Under the pieces are notes generated by a model that had not been told where the DNA came from, did no database searches, and was given only the letters and a program-made list of their open reading frames with translations. Both the position numbers and the translations under genes were made by a program. Source: an uncultured Bacteroidales bacterium (GTDB lineage: Bacteria; Bacteroidota; Bacteroidia; Bacteroidales; Bacteroidaceae). From it: a stretch of 56,111 nucleotides of DNA. This document shows, piece after piece, positions 7,879 through 15,830 of this stretch (positions within the stretch are counted from its first letter, which is position 1; each line of letters begins with the position of its first letter). The stretch covers positions 1 through 56,111 of the forward strand of contig CADCDP010000026.1 of the NCBI GenBank assembly GCA_902800305.1, read 5' to 3'.

Positions 7879-9968
7879 AACGTCCATCTTAGCTGCACCT
7901 GCAAATCTTCCCGATGGTCAGCGTTAATCATGTCGAGTCCGCTACCAATGGTTTCGCGGTTGAAGTACTTGGTCATGCCGAATTTGGCATTGATGAAGAG
8001 TGACTGCTTCACGATAGGGATGGAGGCTAAAAGTGTGGTACGGAGTCCTTGGCCATCGTAGAAGGTGGAGCCAAACGAATAGAGAAGGCTTGGTTCGTAA
8101 TGATAGACACGGCTGTCATAGCTGTCGGTGTTGAAGTAGAGGATGCCAAAGTCAATGTAGCACTTTGTTTTAGGGTGTTGCCAACGGATGTTCTCGCCGA
8201 CCGTAAAGCCCGTTTCGTTGGAGGTGTCAGCAAAATGGGTCATCACGCCAAAGGCCGATGTGCGCAGGGCGATTCGGTCGGAAAGTTGGTTGTTCAATTG
8301 GAACTTGAGGTTCTGCTGGGTTTTATAACTGAGCGTGGTGAAGGGGATGCCTCCAGTTTCGTTGGAGAAGTCTTTCTGTTTCGACTTGATGCGATAACGA
8401 GCCAGTAGGCTCCAGCGGCTGTTGGGTGAGTAGGTGGTCTGCACCAAACCCTCGTAGCCATGGGAACTACCCGACACTTGGTGCTTCATCCACGGGAAAT
8501 ACATAGCATCTACGTATGCTTCCACCACCATGTTTCGTAGGGAACGTGTAGTGTAACTAAGTAGGATACCTTCTTCATTCTGTACCATGGAATTTTCGCC
8601 AAAAGCCTTTCCATTGAGGCTCACGAATTTGGATCCGTAGTATCGCCCCACGAGCATGAGCACGTTGTCGCTGTTTACTCGCCAACGTAGGGAATTAAGT
8701 GTGGCTGCACCGTTTTGGTGTTGGGTGTCGCTGTAGGCTGTCTCGCCGCTAAACGTGAAAGACTGATGGTGGTAGCTGTAGGCGATGCTGCCTACAAAGA
8801 AGTCTTGTCCTTGGGCATTGTAGAAACGGTAGGTGGTCGAAGGAGTGTCAAACTTCGGAGCCAGTGGCACAGCCAGATGGGTAGCGATGGCGGTGGCGGA
8901 GAGTTGCAGCCCGTGGTGTTCCCAATGGATGTTGCCGCCTATGTTGGTAATGCCCAGATTTCCCTTCTTGCTTCGTTCCAATGTCGTTCGGTGCAACCCG
9001 TCGGTCTTCAGTGAGGAAATGCCCGTGGAGTCCGTGTTGTAGGTGCCATCGTTCTTGCGATAGGAAGCGAAGGCCGACAACTGCCATTGCCCCAGTTGAA
9101 GCGTGGCTGCCCCACCTGTGAAGTAGCCCGATTCTTGTGTGGAAGAGTGCTTGGTGATGCCCCTGTCCATGCGGTCCATTGTGCCCACCATCATCATCTT
9201 ACCATACTTCATCGACGTGTTCACCGCCAGTCCTTGTCCGAAACTCAGGCGGTAGTTGCCTATGATGGCGCGTTTTACGATGCCCATGTCTTTCAGCATC
9301 ACATAGCCCGACACATAATCCACACCTCGTTCCCCTGCGTCTTTCTCCATTTGTATCCCGGCCAACAGGTGGTTCATGCTTGCAAAGCCGTAGCGGAAAG
9401 CGTGGTGATAGCGGTCACCCCGATACACCTTGTTGGGCGATTGTTCCAGCACATCCTCTGGTACATCCTCGAAGCCCACCTTTGTGTAGAACGGCACATC
9501 TGTCCGCCACACCGCTTCATGCTTTCCTCTCTTCAGCAGCTCTCCCAACGTGGTCTTCCGTTTGTCGTCATTCCATGACGACTTCTCTTCCACATAGACG
9601 AATAGCCGCAACATCTCTCTCTGTCCCTTTCCTAAGCTTCCAATCATCATCAGCTCTCCCAAGCTCATCACAGGTCTGTTCTTCTCCAGATATCGTACTA
9701 TTCCCTCTATCTGTTCCTCGCCTAAAAACGGCAACATCTCCAAATCCTCTCTCGTTAGCGTGTTCACATTCAATGGATGGGTGTGTAGTTCATACAGTCC
9801 ATCCAGCATTTCTTCATCCACCCCTCCGTCCTCGTCGTTCTCGTCAGCCATCACTGCCACAAAATCCTCCCACGACATCCGCTCCACCTCCTGCCCAACT
9901 TGGCAGAAAGCGGAGCTGTTGGAAAGTGTGTATAATATAAATAATGTGTAGAAGAAGCGTCTTAGCAT
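7875..9968 (-). CDS. Helix-hairpin-helix outer-membrane beta-barrel-like protein
   Basis: A 697-residue secreted protein. The signal peptide is residues 1-22 (MLRRFFYTLFILYTLSNSSA, then FCQ). Residues 30-150 contain helix-hairpin-helix-like segments: HPLNVNTLTREDLEMLPFLG and KNRPVMSLGELMMIGSLGKG. The remaining 500 residues show alternating beta-strand patterns rich in aromatic girdle residues and end LQVQLRWTF, a terminal phenylalanine typical of outer-membrane barrels. Similar proteins occur once in most Bacteroidetes and are annotated only as helix-hairpin-helix proteins. With the ComEA-like gene at 4179 it suggests, but does not prove, envelope DNA handling. The start at 9968 follows a full -33/-7 promoter. 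Confidence 0.78.
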   Translation of the reverse strand: MLRRFFYTLFILYTLSNSSAFCQVGQEVERMSWEDFVAVMADENDEDGGVDEEMLDGLYELHTHPLNVNTLTREDLEMLPFLGEEQIEGIVRYLEKNRPVMSLGELMMIGSLGKGQREMLRLFVYVEEKSSWNDDKRKTTLGELLKRGKHEAVWRTDVPFYTKVGFEDVPEDVLEQSPNKVYRGDRYHHAFRYGFASMNHLLAGIQMEKDAGERGVDYVSGYVMLKDMGIVKRAIIGNYRLSFGQGLAVNTSMKYGKMMMVGTMDRMDRGITKHSSTQESGYFTGGAATLQLGQWQLSAFASYRKNDGTYNTDSTGISSLKTDGLHRTTLERSKKGNLGITNIGGNIHWEHHGLQLSATAIATHLAVPLAPKFDTPSTTYRFYNAQGQDFFVGSIAYSYHHQSFTFSGETAYSDTQHQNGAATLNSLRWRVNSDNVLMLVGRYYGSKFVSLNGKAFGENSMVQNEEGILLSYTTRSLRNMVVEAYVDAMYFPWMKHQVSGSSHGYEGLVQTTYSPNSRWSLLARYRIKSKQKDFSNETGGIPFTTLSYKTQQNLKFQLNNQLSDRIALRTSAFGVMTHFADTSNETGFTVGENIRWQHPKTKCYIDFGILYFNTDSYDSRVYHYEPSLLYSFGSTFYDGQGLRTTLLASIPIVKQSLFINAKFGMTKYFNRETIGSGLDMINADHREDLQVQLRWTF

Positions 9969-9984
9969 GATTAGAACTTTTCTC

Positions 9985-10016
9985 CAAAGATAGGGATTTT
10001 TTGCAACATAAGCAAA
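9985..10016 (-). promoter_or_regulatory. -33/-7 promoter of the helix-hairpin-helix barrel gene
   Basis: On the minus strand TTTG (10016-10013), a 20-bp spacer and TATCTTTG (9992-9985) reproduce the full Bacteroidetes promoter. The start codon lies 16 bases further on. Confidence 0.82.
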
Positions 10017-10046
10017 CTTTACAACCAGATTGTGAAACTTTTTCCG

Positions 10047-10054
10047 TAACTTTG
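10047..10054 (+). promoter_or_regulatory. -7 box (TAACTTTG) of the permease gene
   Basis: A perfect TAnnTTTG match 23 bases before the start codon at 10078. No convincing -33 TTTG at the usual distance. Confidence 0.65.
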
Positions 10055-10077
10055 CAGCGAAATCGAAAAGAAAAGCA

Positions 10078-11409
10078 ATGGAAAGTGTATTGAATATTTT
10101 GCAAGCAGTGGTGGGCATCGTCAATGAGATGTCGCCTTATTTGCTATTGGGTTTCTTGTTGGCGGGCATTATGCACGCATTCATACCCGATGGATGGTAC
10201 ATGCGTTTTTTGAGTGGAAACACGGTGCGTTCGGTGGTAAATGCCGCTATCTTTGGTGTGCCGCTGCCGTTGTGCTCGTGTGGCGTAATACCCACCGCGA
10301 TGTCGCTGCGGCGTGAAGGAGCCAGCAAGGGTGCGGTGGTATCGTTCTTAATCGCTACGCCACAAACGGGTGTGGATAGCATTTTTGCCACCTATTCGCT
10401 GATGGGACTTCCGTTTGCGGTGGTGCGTCCCATAGCAGCGTTATTTACGGCGATAATCGGAGGTACATTCGTGAATTTCGGTGGAGAAGAGACTGAAGAC
10501 ACCGTTTCCACCGATTCTTCCCGTGTTTATTCGGAACAGCCACACCTCTCTTTCGCCGACCGTTGTCTGGAAGCCCTCAAGTTTGGTTTTATCGAGATGA
10601 TGGAAGACATCGGCAAGTGGCTTGTAGTCGGCCTGATTGTTGCAGGTCTCATCACGGCGCTCGTGCCCGATGAGTTTTTTGCCATTTTCAAGGACAACAC
10701 ATCCTTGAGCATGTTGCTCGTGTTGGCCATTAGTGTTCCCATGTATATCTGTGCTACAGGTAGCATTCCTATTGCTGTGGCATTGATGATGAAGGGGTTA
10801 ACACCAGGTGCTGCCCTCGTCATGCTCATGGCAGGCCCTGCTTGTAACGTCGCTTCCATTCTCGTCATCAACAAGGTGTTGGGTAAAAAGACGCTCCTTC
10901 TCTACCTCGCTGCCATCATTGGTGGTTCTGTCCTTTTCGGTTTTGGTATCGACCACCTCCTGCCTCGCGAGTGGTTCATCGAACATCTGAGCAACACCCT
11001 TGCTTGTTGTCACGATGTGGCAGGGTGGTTCGAGTGGCTTTGTACAGGCATCCTTGTCCTGCTTTTGCTCAATGTGTTGCGCATGAGGCTTCAGCACAAG
11101 TCCGCTTGTGGCTGTGAACATCACCATGAAGGTGGGCATTGTCATTGTCACGACCATGTCTGCGAGACCGAAAACAAACATGAGGTAACCTCAGTTGCAG
11201 AGATTCGTACTTACACCATCAAGGGCATGAGCTGCAACCATTGCCGTACCAATACGGAAAAGGTCATTCGCACCGTGAAAGGTGTGGAGAGTGTGAAAGT
11301 TGACCTTCAGAGCGGCATCGCCACTGTCACTGGTTCAGACATTGACGATGCTGCGGTGAAAGAAGCCGTTGAGAGCATTGGCTTTTCACTTGAAATCCCT
11401 TCTAAATAA
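10078..11409 (+). CDS. SO_0444-type Cu/Zn efflux permease with C-terminal HMA domain
   Basis: A 443-residue inner-membrane permease (DUF318 family) with about ten helices in two homologous halves. The conserved PLPLCSCGVIPTAMSLRREGAS block (CSC at about residues 64-66) and FLIATPQTGVDSI identify the SO_0444-like Cu/Zn efflux group. A histidine/cysteine-rich cytosolic linker (residues 342-362) precedes a C-terminal heavy-metal-associated domain with GMSCNHC (about 383-389), where the two cysteines would bind copper or zinc. A separate HMA domain is usual for P-type ATPases and chaperones; its fusion here suggests metal handed directly to the permease. Metal choice is inferred from the family. 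A small cysteine-containing gene follows 11 bp later. Confidence 0.88.
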   Translation: MESVLNILQAVVGIVNEMSPYLLLGFLLAGIMHAFIPDGWYMRFLSGNTVRSVVNAAIFGVPLPLCSCGVIPTAMSLRREGASKGAVVSFLIATPQTGVDSIFATYSLMGLPFAVVRPIAALFTAIIGGTFVNFGGEETEDTVSTDSSRVYSEQPHLSFADRCLEALKFGFIEMMEDIGKWLVVGLIVAGLITALVPDEFFAIFKDNTSLSMLLVLAISVPMYICATGSIPIAVALMMKGLTPGAALVMLMAGPACNVASILVINKVLGKKTLLLYLAAIIGGSVLFGFGIDHLLPREWFIEHLSNTLACCHDVAGWFEWLCTGILVLLLLNVLRMRLQHKSACGCEHHHEGGHCHCHDHVCETENKHEVTSVAEIRTYTIKGMSCNHCRTNTEKVIRTVKGVESVKVDLQSGIATVTGSDIDDAAVKEAVESIGFSLEIPSK

Positions 11410-11420
11410 CATTTATTATC

Positions 11421-11876
11421 ATGACTATAACGTCTTTCAATGAAGTCCCCAAGCAGTTCCACCTCTGCATCAATGCCGACTGCCCTTGGTATAACACCTG
11501 TCTGCGTCAAATCGCCATGCGTTTGTTGCCTGACAGCGAAGAGCGAATCAAAGTTGTCAACCCCAACCTCACCGCTCATCCAGAGGCTGACTCACTTGGT
11601 GGCCCTGCTTGTCCGTTCTATCGCGAAAACCGCACCATCACTTACGCACGTGGTTTCACAAACATGGAGAGTCAAATGACCGTCAATCAGTTCCGCCGCT
11701 ATCGTGCCCAGTTCCTTGCTGCCTATGGCCGGAACCCCTTCTACGAGCGGCGTAACGGCAAATTGGCTCTCTCGCCTCAAGAGCAAGCCTTCATCCGACG
11801 AATGTTGCTCGACCTCGGTTTCTCCATCGACAATCCCTTCGACACCCTCGAAGAACGCATCGATTGGACAGACTAA
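11421..11876 (+). CDS. Small cysteine protein, probably DUF6078 family
   Basis: A 151-residue soluble protein without signal peptide or membrane helix. The N-terminal third contains HLCINADCPWYNTCLR and GGPACPFYREN, four cysteines spaced like a metal site. The C-terminal two thirds (NQFRRYRAQFLAAYGRNPFYERRNGK, then FIRRMLLDLGFS) look helical. This resembles the Bacteroidales family I remember as DUF6078, function unknown. It lies 11 bp after the Cu/Zn permease and is probably co-transcribed, so a link to metal handling is possible but only by neighbourhood. Confidence 0.6.
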   Translation: MTITSFNEVPKQFHLCINADCPWYNTCLRQIAMRLLPDSEERIKVVNPNLTAHPEADSLGGPACPFYRENRTITYARGFTNMESQMTVNQFRRYRAQFLAAYGRNPFYERRNGKLALSPQEQAFIRRMLLDLGFSIDNPFDTLEERIDWTD

Positions 11877-11916
11877 TGTCCTGTCCCATAGAATCCCCAT
11901 CATCATTTTGTCCTCT

Positions 11917-12015
11917 TGCCCGTAAGGACGACTGTCCTTCGCTGTAAAGGACGATTTTCCTTTGCCGCAGAGGACAACTTTCCTTTGCCAAGGAGGACAG
12001 TTGTCCTTACGGGCA
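11917..12015. repeat. Four-unit, 23-bp-period palindrome array (intergenic)
   Basis: Four short palindromes of the AAGGAC...GTCCTT type have centres at 11931.5, 11954.5, 11977.5 and 12000.5, exactly 23 bp apart. AGGAC itself recurs at 11925, 11948, 11971 and 11994. The ends also pair: TGCCCGTAAGGAC (11917-11929) with GTCCTTACGGGCA (12003-12015), so the array is a palindrome of palindromes. The sequence is unrelated to the CGCACCCGACGGGTGCG arrays but the geometry is identical. It follows the 11876 stop and could act as a terminator. From 12016 to 12190 is T-rich sequence without a feature I can name. Confidence 0.9.
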
Positions 12016-12192
12016 AGAGGCAAATGTATCTATTCTTTTCATGGATTTGTGTCGACGTGTGAATAGTTTTTGTGGATGTTCTTCTTGCCTTTTTTCTTCA
12101 TTTTATACATTCTCTTGTCTATGTAGACATTAGTTTTATAGAAACACAATCGTAGATATTCTGTTAGAATATTCAAATTTCTTTCAGTTTTT

Positions 12193-12224
12193 TTTGTTTA
12201 TTAGATAAAAAACATCTATCTTTG
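12193..12224 (+). promoter_or_regulatory. Perfect -33/-7 promoter of a non-coding transcript
   Basis: TTTG (12193-12196), a 20-bp spacer and TATCTTTG (12217-12224). This is a consensus promoter with no good coding frame behind it until 12699, and a terminator lies in between. Confidence 0.85.
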
Positions 12225-12230
12225 CAGCCG

Positions 12231-12620
12231 ACTCGCAGGCAGTCCTCCCAATCTGTCGTAGTGGCAGAGGACGTGAAGACTTGGGCGGGCCATACATTAT
12301 GGAACGAAGCCGAGAACACCATTTGTAAGGACGGCTTCGGGAAGGCGTTTACGGACGTTATCATTCTGTGCTGTCTAACTTCGCAACTTAGATTCTTATA
12401 TCACAGAGATAATGCAACGGAACGTCTGCGTGGGTGAATTATATCCACACCAGTACTATCCCATTGTTATATATAATATAATAATGTGTATAGAGGCAGG
12501 TGTATATGTATATATTCACTGGGCGTGGGCTGACTGCGTTGCTTATCCTTGGTATAGGGGCAATGCGAAGGCCTGACAGCAGGGATGGGTACCGAAGTTA
12601 TAAACTCCCATGCCTTTTTT
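12231..12620 (+). ncRNA. Unidentified structured RNA, about 390 nt
   Basis: The stretch runs from a consensus promoter to an intrinsic terminator and is full of potential helices. Examples are GTCCTC with GAGGAC around an inner CTG/CAG, CCCAA with TTGGG just outside that hairpin, GAAGCC with GGCTTC (about 12306 and 12333), TCTAA-TTAGA inside a larger arm closed by CTGTG/CACAG, and GCGTTGC with GCAATGC (about 12537-12567). I looked for hallmarks of tmRNA (T-arm, CCA end), RNase P (GGAAAGTCC) and SRP RNA and found none. A 6S-type RNA, or two separate small RNAs, remain possible. A 71-residue frame inside it begins in the -7 box and is not credible. Confidence 0.62.
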
Positions 12621-12621
12621 G
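12585..12621 (+). terminator. Intrinsic terminator of the structured RNA
   Basis: ATGGG (12585-12589) and AGTT (12596-12599) pair with AACT (12603-12606) and CCCAT (12607-12611), leaving one six-base bulge. GCC and six T follow. The downstream TGGGAGTT (around 12668) could also pair with AACTCCCA of the terminator. Confidence 0.7.
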
Positions 12622-12698
12622 TTTCCATTTAACTTAATATTGCAAAGTAATAATGCCGGCGTTTGGGAGTTGCATAGGCAATAAAAAACTAACGTATT

Positions 12699-13301
12699 AT
12701 GAAAAAGATTACATTTTTTGTGTTTGTTCTTGTAGCAATGTTGCTGGTTTCATGTGGCAGTTCCAAATCTGGCACAAGTAATCCTTATGGTAAAGAAATG
12801 GTATTAACAGAAAGTGAAGCGTATGCTCTGCAGAAGCCAGGCAAACGTGCAGCTGGAAAGGGTGAGAGTTATGATGAGTCTGCTGCTCGCCAACTGGCAG
12901 AGCTGGATGCAAGAGCTACCTTTTCCAATGCCTTGGCAAGTGCCATCGTCTCCGCTGCCAAGAAAAGCAATGTGGACATTACTCAGTATGCAGGTAGCAC
13001 AACAGATGGAATGACAGCAACAGACGGAGGTGGACAAGCCAACACGATGGCAAAATCCATATCTACCAACATCATCAAGAATACTAACATTGTAAAAGTC
13101 AACAAGTTTTTTGGCAATAACCGTGTGTACACCATATTCGTATGTCTGGAATATATTGGCGAAATAGAGGATATGGCAAAAGAGGCAGCCCAGCAGGTCA
13201 AGCAACGTGTGTCAGACGAAGATCGTGCCAAGATTCAGTATGAATTGGAGAAATTCGAAAAAGAAATCAAGAACGACTTAATCAATAACATGAGAAAATA
13301 G
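12699..13301 (+). CDS. LPP20-like lipoprotein
   Basis: A 200-residue lipoprotein. The signal peptide ends in the lipobox LVSC (cysteine at residue 19), followed by GSSKSG. The body, with SAARQLAELDARATFSNALA and later TNIVKVNKFFGNNRVYTIFVCLEYIG, resembles the LPP20 fold family of small envelope lipoproteins. The C-terminus is a charged helix (KQRVSDEDRAKIQYELEKFE). It is probably outer-membrane anchored. It is the first gene of a six-gene plus-strand run with gaps of 9, 31, 11, -1 and -4 bp. No function can be assigned. The family call rests on pattern memory. Confidence 0.65.
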   Translation: MKKITFFVFVLVAMLLVSCGSSKSGTSNPYGKEMVLTESEAYALQKPGKRAAGKGESYDESAARQLAELDARATFSNALASAIVSAAKKSNVDITQYAGSTTDGMTATDGGGQANTMAKSISTNIIKNTNIVKVNKFFGNNRVYTIFVCLEYIGEIEDMAKEAAQQVKQRVSDEDRAKIQYELEKFEKEIKNDLINNMRK

Positions 13302-13310
13302 TCTTGTCGT

Positions 13311-14159
13311 ATGAAACGCTTCAACATCCTTCTGCTGGTCTTAGTCCTAATGGCACTGCCAGCCTTTGCCCTCAAGCCGAAATGGGTGGGCAACACACCC
13401 AAAGAACTGAATAACACGTACCGATTCGTTGAGGTGGTTTCCTATGGTAATAACATAGTTGTCGCTCGTGAAAATGCCGTAGAAGTTTTGGCGAAGAACG
13501 AGCAACTGCTTAGAGCCGTCACGGCGAATGTGGAAACGGGTAAACTTTCCCATATTGATCAAAAGCGAGTCAATGGCAAACTCAGTGAAACCATCACCAC
13601 TCAGGTGGACATTAACATGACGGTGAAGGGTGAGGCATACCGTTTGCAAGCTGCTATCGTAGATGAATATAGCTACCGAACACAAGGCAGCATCAAACTC
13701 CACACGCTATACATGGTTGCTGTGACAGACAATCCCATCTTTGACCGAGCCTACTTGACCACGAATTATGGTGCAGCTCCTATCGCTATGTCTATCATTC
13801 CAGGATTAGGACAAATCTACAAAGGAAGCACAGTGAAGGGCATCTCTATGTTTGCAGGAACTGCCTTGTGCGCTGGTGGTGCGTTGTTGTGTGAGAACCA
13901 ACGTTCTGACTATAAGAACAAGATGAAAGAACAGCCTCAGTTTGCTAAAAGCTATAATACCAAGGCGAACAACTGGGAAACGGGTCGCAATATCTGTTTG
14001 GGTGCAACTGCCGCCGTTTGGATCTACAACATCATTGATGCCGCTGCTGCCAAAGGGGCACGTCGGGTAAAGGTGGAAAAATCCAGAAATCGCTCCCTCA
14101 CCATCAGTCCCATCCCCACTTCTGACGGTGCTGCACTATCTGTGGTCTATCAGTTCTAA
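13311..14159 (+). CDS. Secreted DUF5683-like protein of unknown function
   Basis: A 282-residue protein with a signal peptide (residues 1-20, ending AFA). The first half (KPKWVGNTPKELNNTYRFVE, then ARENAVEVLAKNEQLL) again looks LPP20-like. The second half contains APIAMSIIPGLGQIYKGSTV (about residues 159-178), the proline-glycine motif typical of DUF5683/TM2-like helical hairpins, then two hydrophobic stretches (GISMFAGTALCAGGALL, NICLGATAAVWIYNIIDAA). The C-terminus TSDGAALSVVYQF ends in phenylalanine. I cannot place it in a named pathway. Its position suggests it works with the preceding lipoprotein. Confidence 0.6.
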   Translation: MKRFNILLLVLVLMALPAFALKPKWVGNTPKELNNTYRFVEVVSYGNNIVVARENAVEVLAKNEQLLRAVTANVETGKLSHIDQKRVNGKLSETITTQVDINMTVKGEAYRLQAAIVDEYSYRTQGSIKLHTLYMVAVTDNPIFDRAYLTTNYGAAPIAMSIIPGLGQIYKGSTVKGISMFAGTALCAGGALLCENQRSDYKNKMKEQPQFAKSYNTKANNWETGRNICLGATAAVWIYNIIDAAAAKGARRVKVEKSRNRSLTISPIPTSDGAALSVVYQF

Positions 14160-14190
14160 TTAGCTAACTTTATTAAACTATTTCGTATCT

Positions 14191-15819
14191 ATGAAAAAAA
14201 TTCTTTTTCTACTTCTGGGTGTCACTCTTTTGACAAATTGCTCCAAAGATGAAGAAGTGCTGACAGGCAACATCAGCGGTTTTGTCAGCGACTATACCAA
14301 TGCCAACAAAGCCATTGCTGGGGCTACTATCACATTGAACAACAAAGGTCTCACCAAGACCACTGGCAGCGACGGACGTTTCGAGTTCAACAACTTGGAA
14401 CCTGGCACATACACCCTCTCTGTACAAGCCAACTCTTTCCAACCTACCAGTAAGCAAGTGACTGTCTATGCAGGACAAAACGTTACTTGTGATTTCCAAC
14501 TGGAACAGACAAGTGCCTCCGTGGCTCTCTCCACACAAAACCTTGTATTTGGTGCCAATGTGGATCAACTATCCTTCACCATTGACAACAACGACAATCG
14601 TGCCCTCAGCTATACGCTTACGAATGTGCCAGACTTTCTGGAAGCATCGCCCAACAATGGCACTATCTCTGCTAAGGGTACTCAGGCGGTGAGTGTGAAG
14701 GTGTTGAACCGAACTGCCATCACAACCAGCCGCAGTGGACAGATGACGGTGAACGTGGGCAACAGTGCCTTTGTTGTTAGCATCAGCGTGGAACCATACA
14801 GAGATGAGGCGGTCAGCGTGGACATCAACCCGCAAAGCCTCTCCTTTGACAAAGATACAGAGCAGTTGACCTTCACCATGACAAGCAACTACAGCAAGGA
14901 ACTGGACTACACTATCACAAGCAACCTTGATATCCTCAATGTCTCACCCAGCAGCGGAACGCTCGGTGTACGCGGTACCAACCAAATTAGCGTAACAGTC
15001 AACGACCGCAAGAACGTGACAACCAACCGCACAGGCTCACTCACCATCACCATGGGCGGCAACACCTATGTGGTAAATGTGAGCGTAGCGAAATATGAGG
15101 AGAGCAACCCAGACGAACCTATCAATCAAGACGATGTGGTTAACGGACTTTATGCTTACTTCACCTTTGAAAACCACTACAATGATATTACAGAAACCGG
15201 ACTTTCTGGTACAGGAATTGGCACTTCGTTTGTAGATAGCTACAATGGTGGAAAAGCGCTCTATATCCCTGCTAATTCTTCATCTTATCTGACCATCCCT
15301 GATCCGTTAATCGACCACAGGCAGATGTCCATATCCTTCTGGGTGAAAGACCTTTACGATGGTCACGTGTTCCATGCTGTGCGTAGTTCTGACAACGGGA
15401 CTTCGTTCCTGTTGGCTGTGGAGAATGGTATGTTGAAGTTTGTTGCTCATGGCTACAACATCCGTTATAGTTATTCACAAAGGCCTACCTTCACACACAA
15501 TACATTGAGCGGTTGGCACATGGTGACCATCACCTCCGACCTTAGTAACGCTATTTCATACAACACCATCACAACCCGTCTCTACGTAGATGGTGTATAT
15601 GTAGATATGGTATCGGAAAACCCTGGCACAGAGGGTTCTGGCGGCTATAGCAATAACTACAATGCCTGCATGAAGTTCATTATGGGAGGTGCTCAACCCG
15701 AAAGCAGAGACCCCAACATTCCTGCCACCAAATTGACCATCGACAACCTGCGTGTCTACAACAACCGTCAGTTGTCCGCAGATGAGGTGAAGAGAATCTA
15801 TAACATCGAGAAACCATAA
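14191..15819 (+). CDS. Surface lipoprotein: regulatory-like, two BACON and a LamG domain
   Basis: A 542-residue lipoprotein with lipobox LLTNC (cysteine 17). Domains in order: a carboxypeptidase-regulatory-like beta-sandwich (about 26-108, GFVSDYTNANKAIAGATITL), BACON domain 1 (about 110-205, ending NVGNSAFVVSISVEPY), BACON domain 2 (about 210-307, ending GGNTYVVNVSVAKY) and a LamG/concanavalin-like domain (about 320-542, YAYFTFENHYNDITETGLSG, LTIDNLRVYNNRQLSADEV). BACON domains are common on Bacteroidetes surface glycan- or mucin-binding proteins. No catalytic domain is present, so a binding role at the cell surface is the most reasonable inference. Confidence 0.85.
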   Translation: MKKILFLLLGVTLLTNCSKDEEVLTGNISGFVSDYTNANKAIAGATITLNNKGLTKTTGSDGRFEFNNLEPGTYTLSVQANSFQPTSKQVTVYAGQNVTCDFQLEQTSASVALSTQNLVFGANVDQLSFTIDNNDNRALSYTLTNVPDFLEASPNNGTISAKGTQAVSVKVLNRTAITTSRSGQMTVNVGNSAFVVSISVEPYRDEAVSVDINPQSLSFDKDTEQLTFTMTSNYSKELDYTITSNLDILNVSPSSGTLGVRGTNQISVTVNDRKNVTTNRTGSLTITMGGNTYVVNVSVAKYEESNPDEPINQDDVVNGLYAYFTFENHYNDITETGLSGTGIGTSFVDSYNGGKALYIPANSSSYLTIPDPLIDHRQMSISFWVKDLYDGHVFHAVRSSDNGTSFLLAVENGMLKFVAHGYNIRYSYSQRPTFTHNTLSGWHMVTITSDLSNAISYNTITTRLYVDGVYVDMVSENPGTEGSGGYSNNYNACMKFIMGGAQPESRDPNIPATKLTIDNLRVYNNRQLSADEVKRIYNIEKP

Positions 15820-15830
15820 AAACAAACTGC

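Noticed and set aside
12222..12437. 71-codon frame in the structured RNA region
   Set aside because: It begins with TTG inside the -7 box, has no family resemblance, and lies across strong RNA helices.
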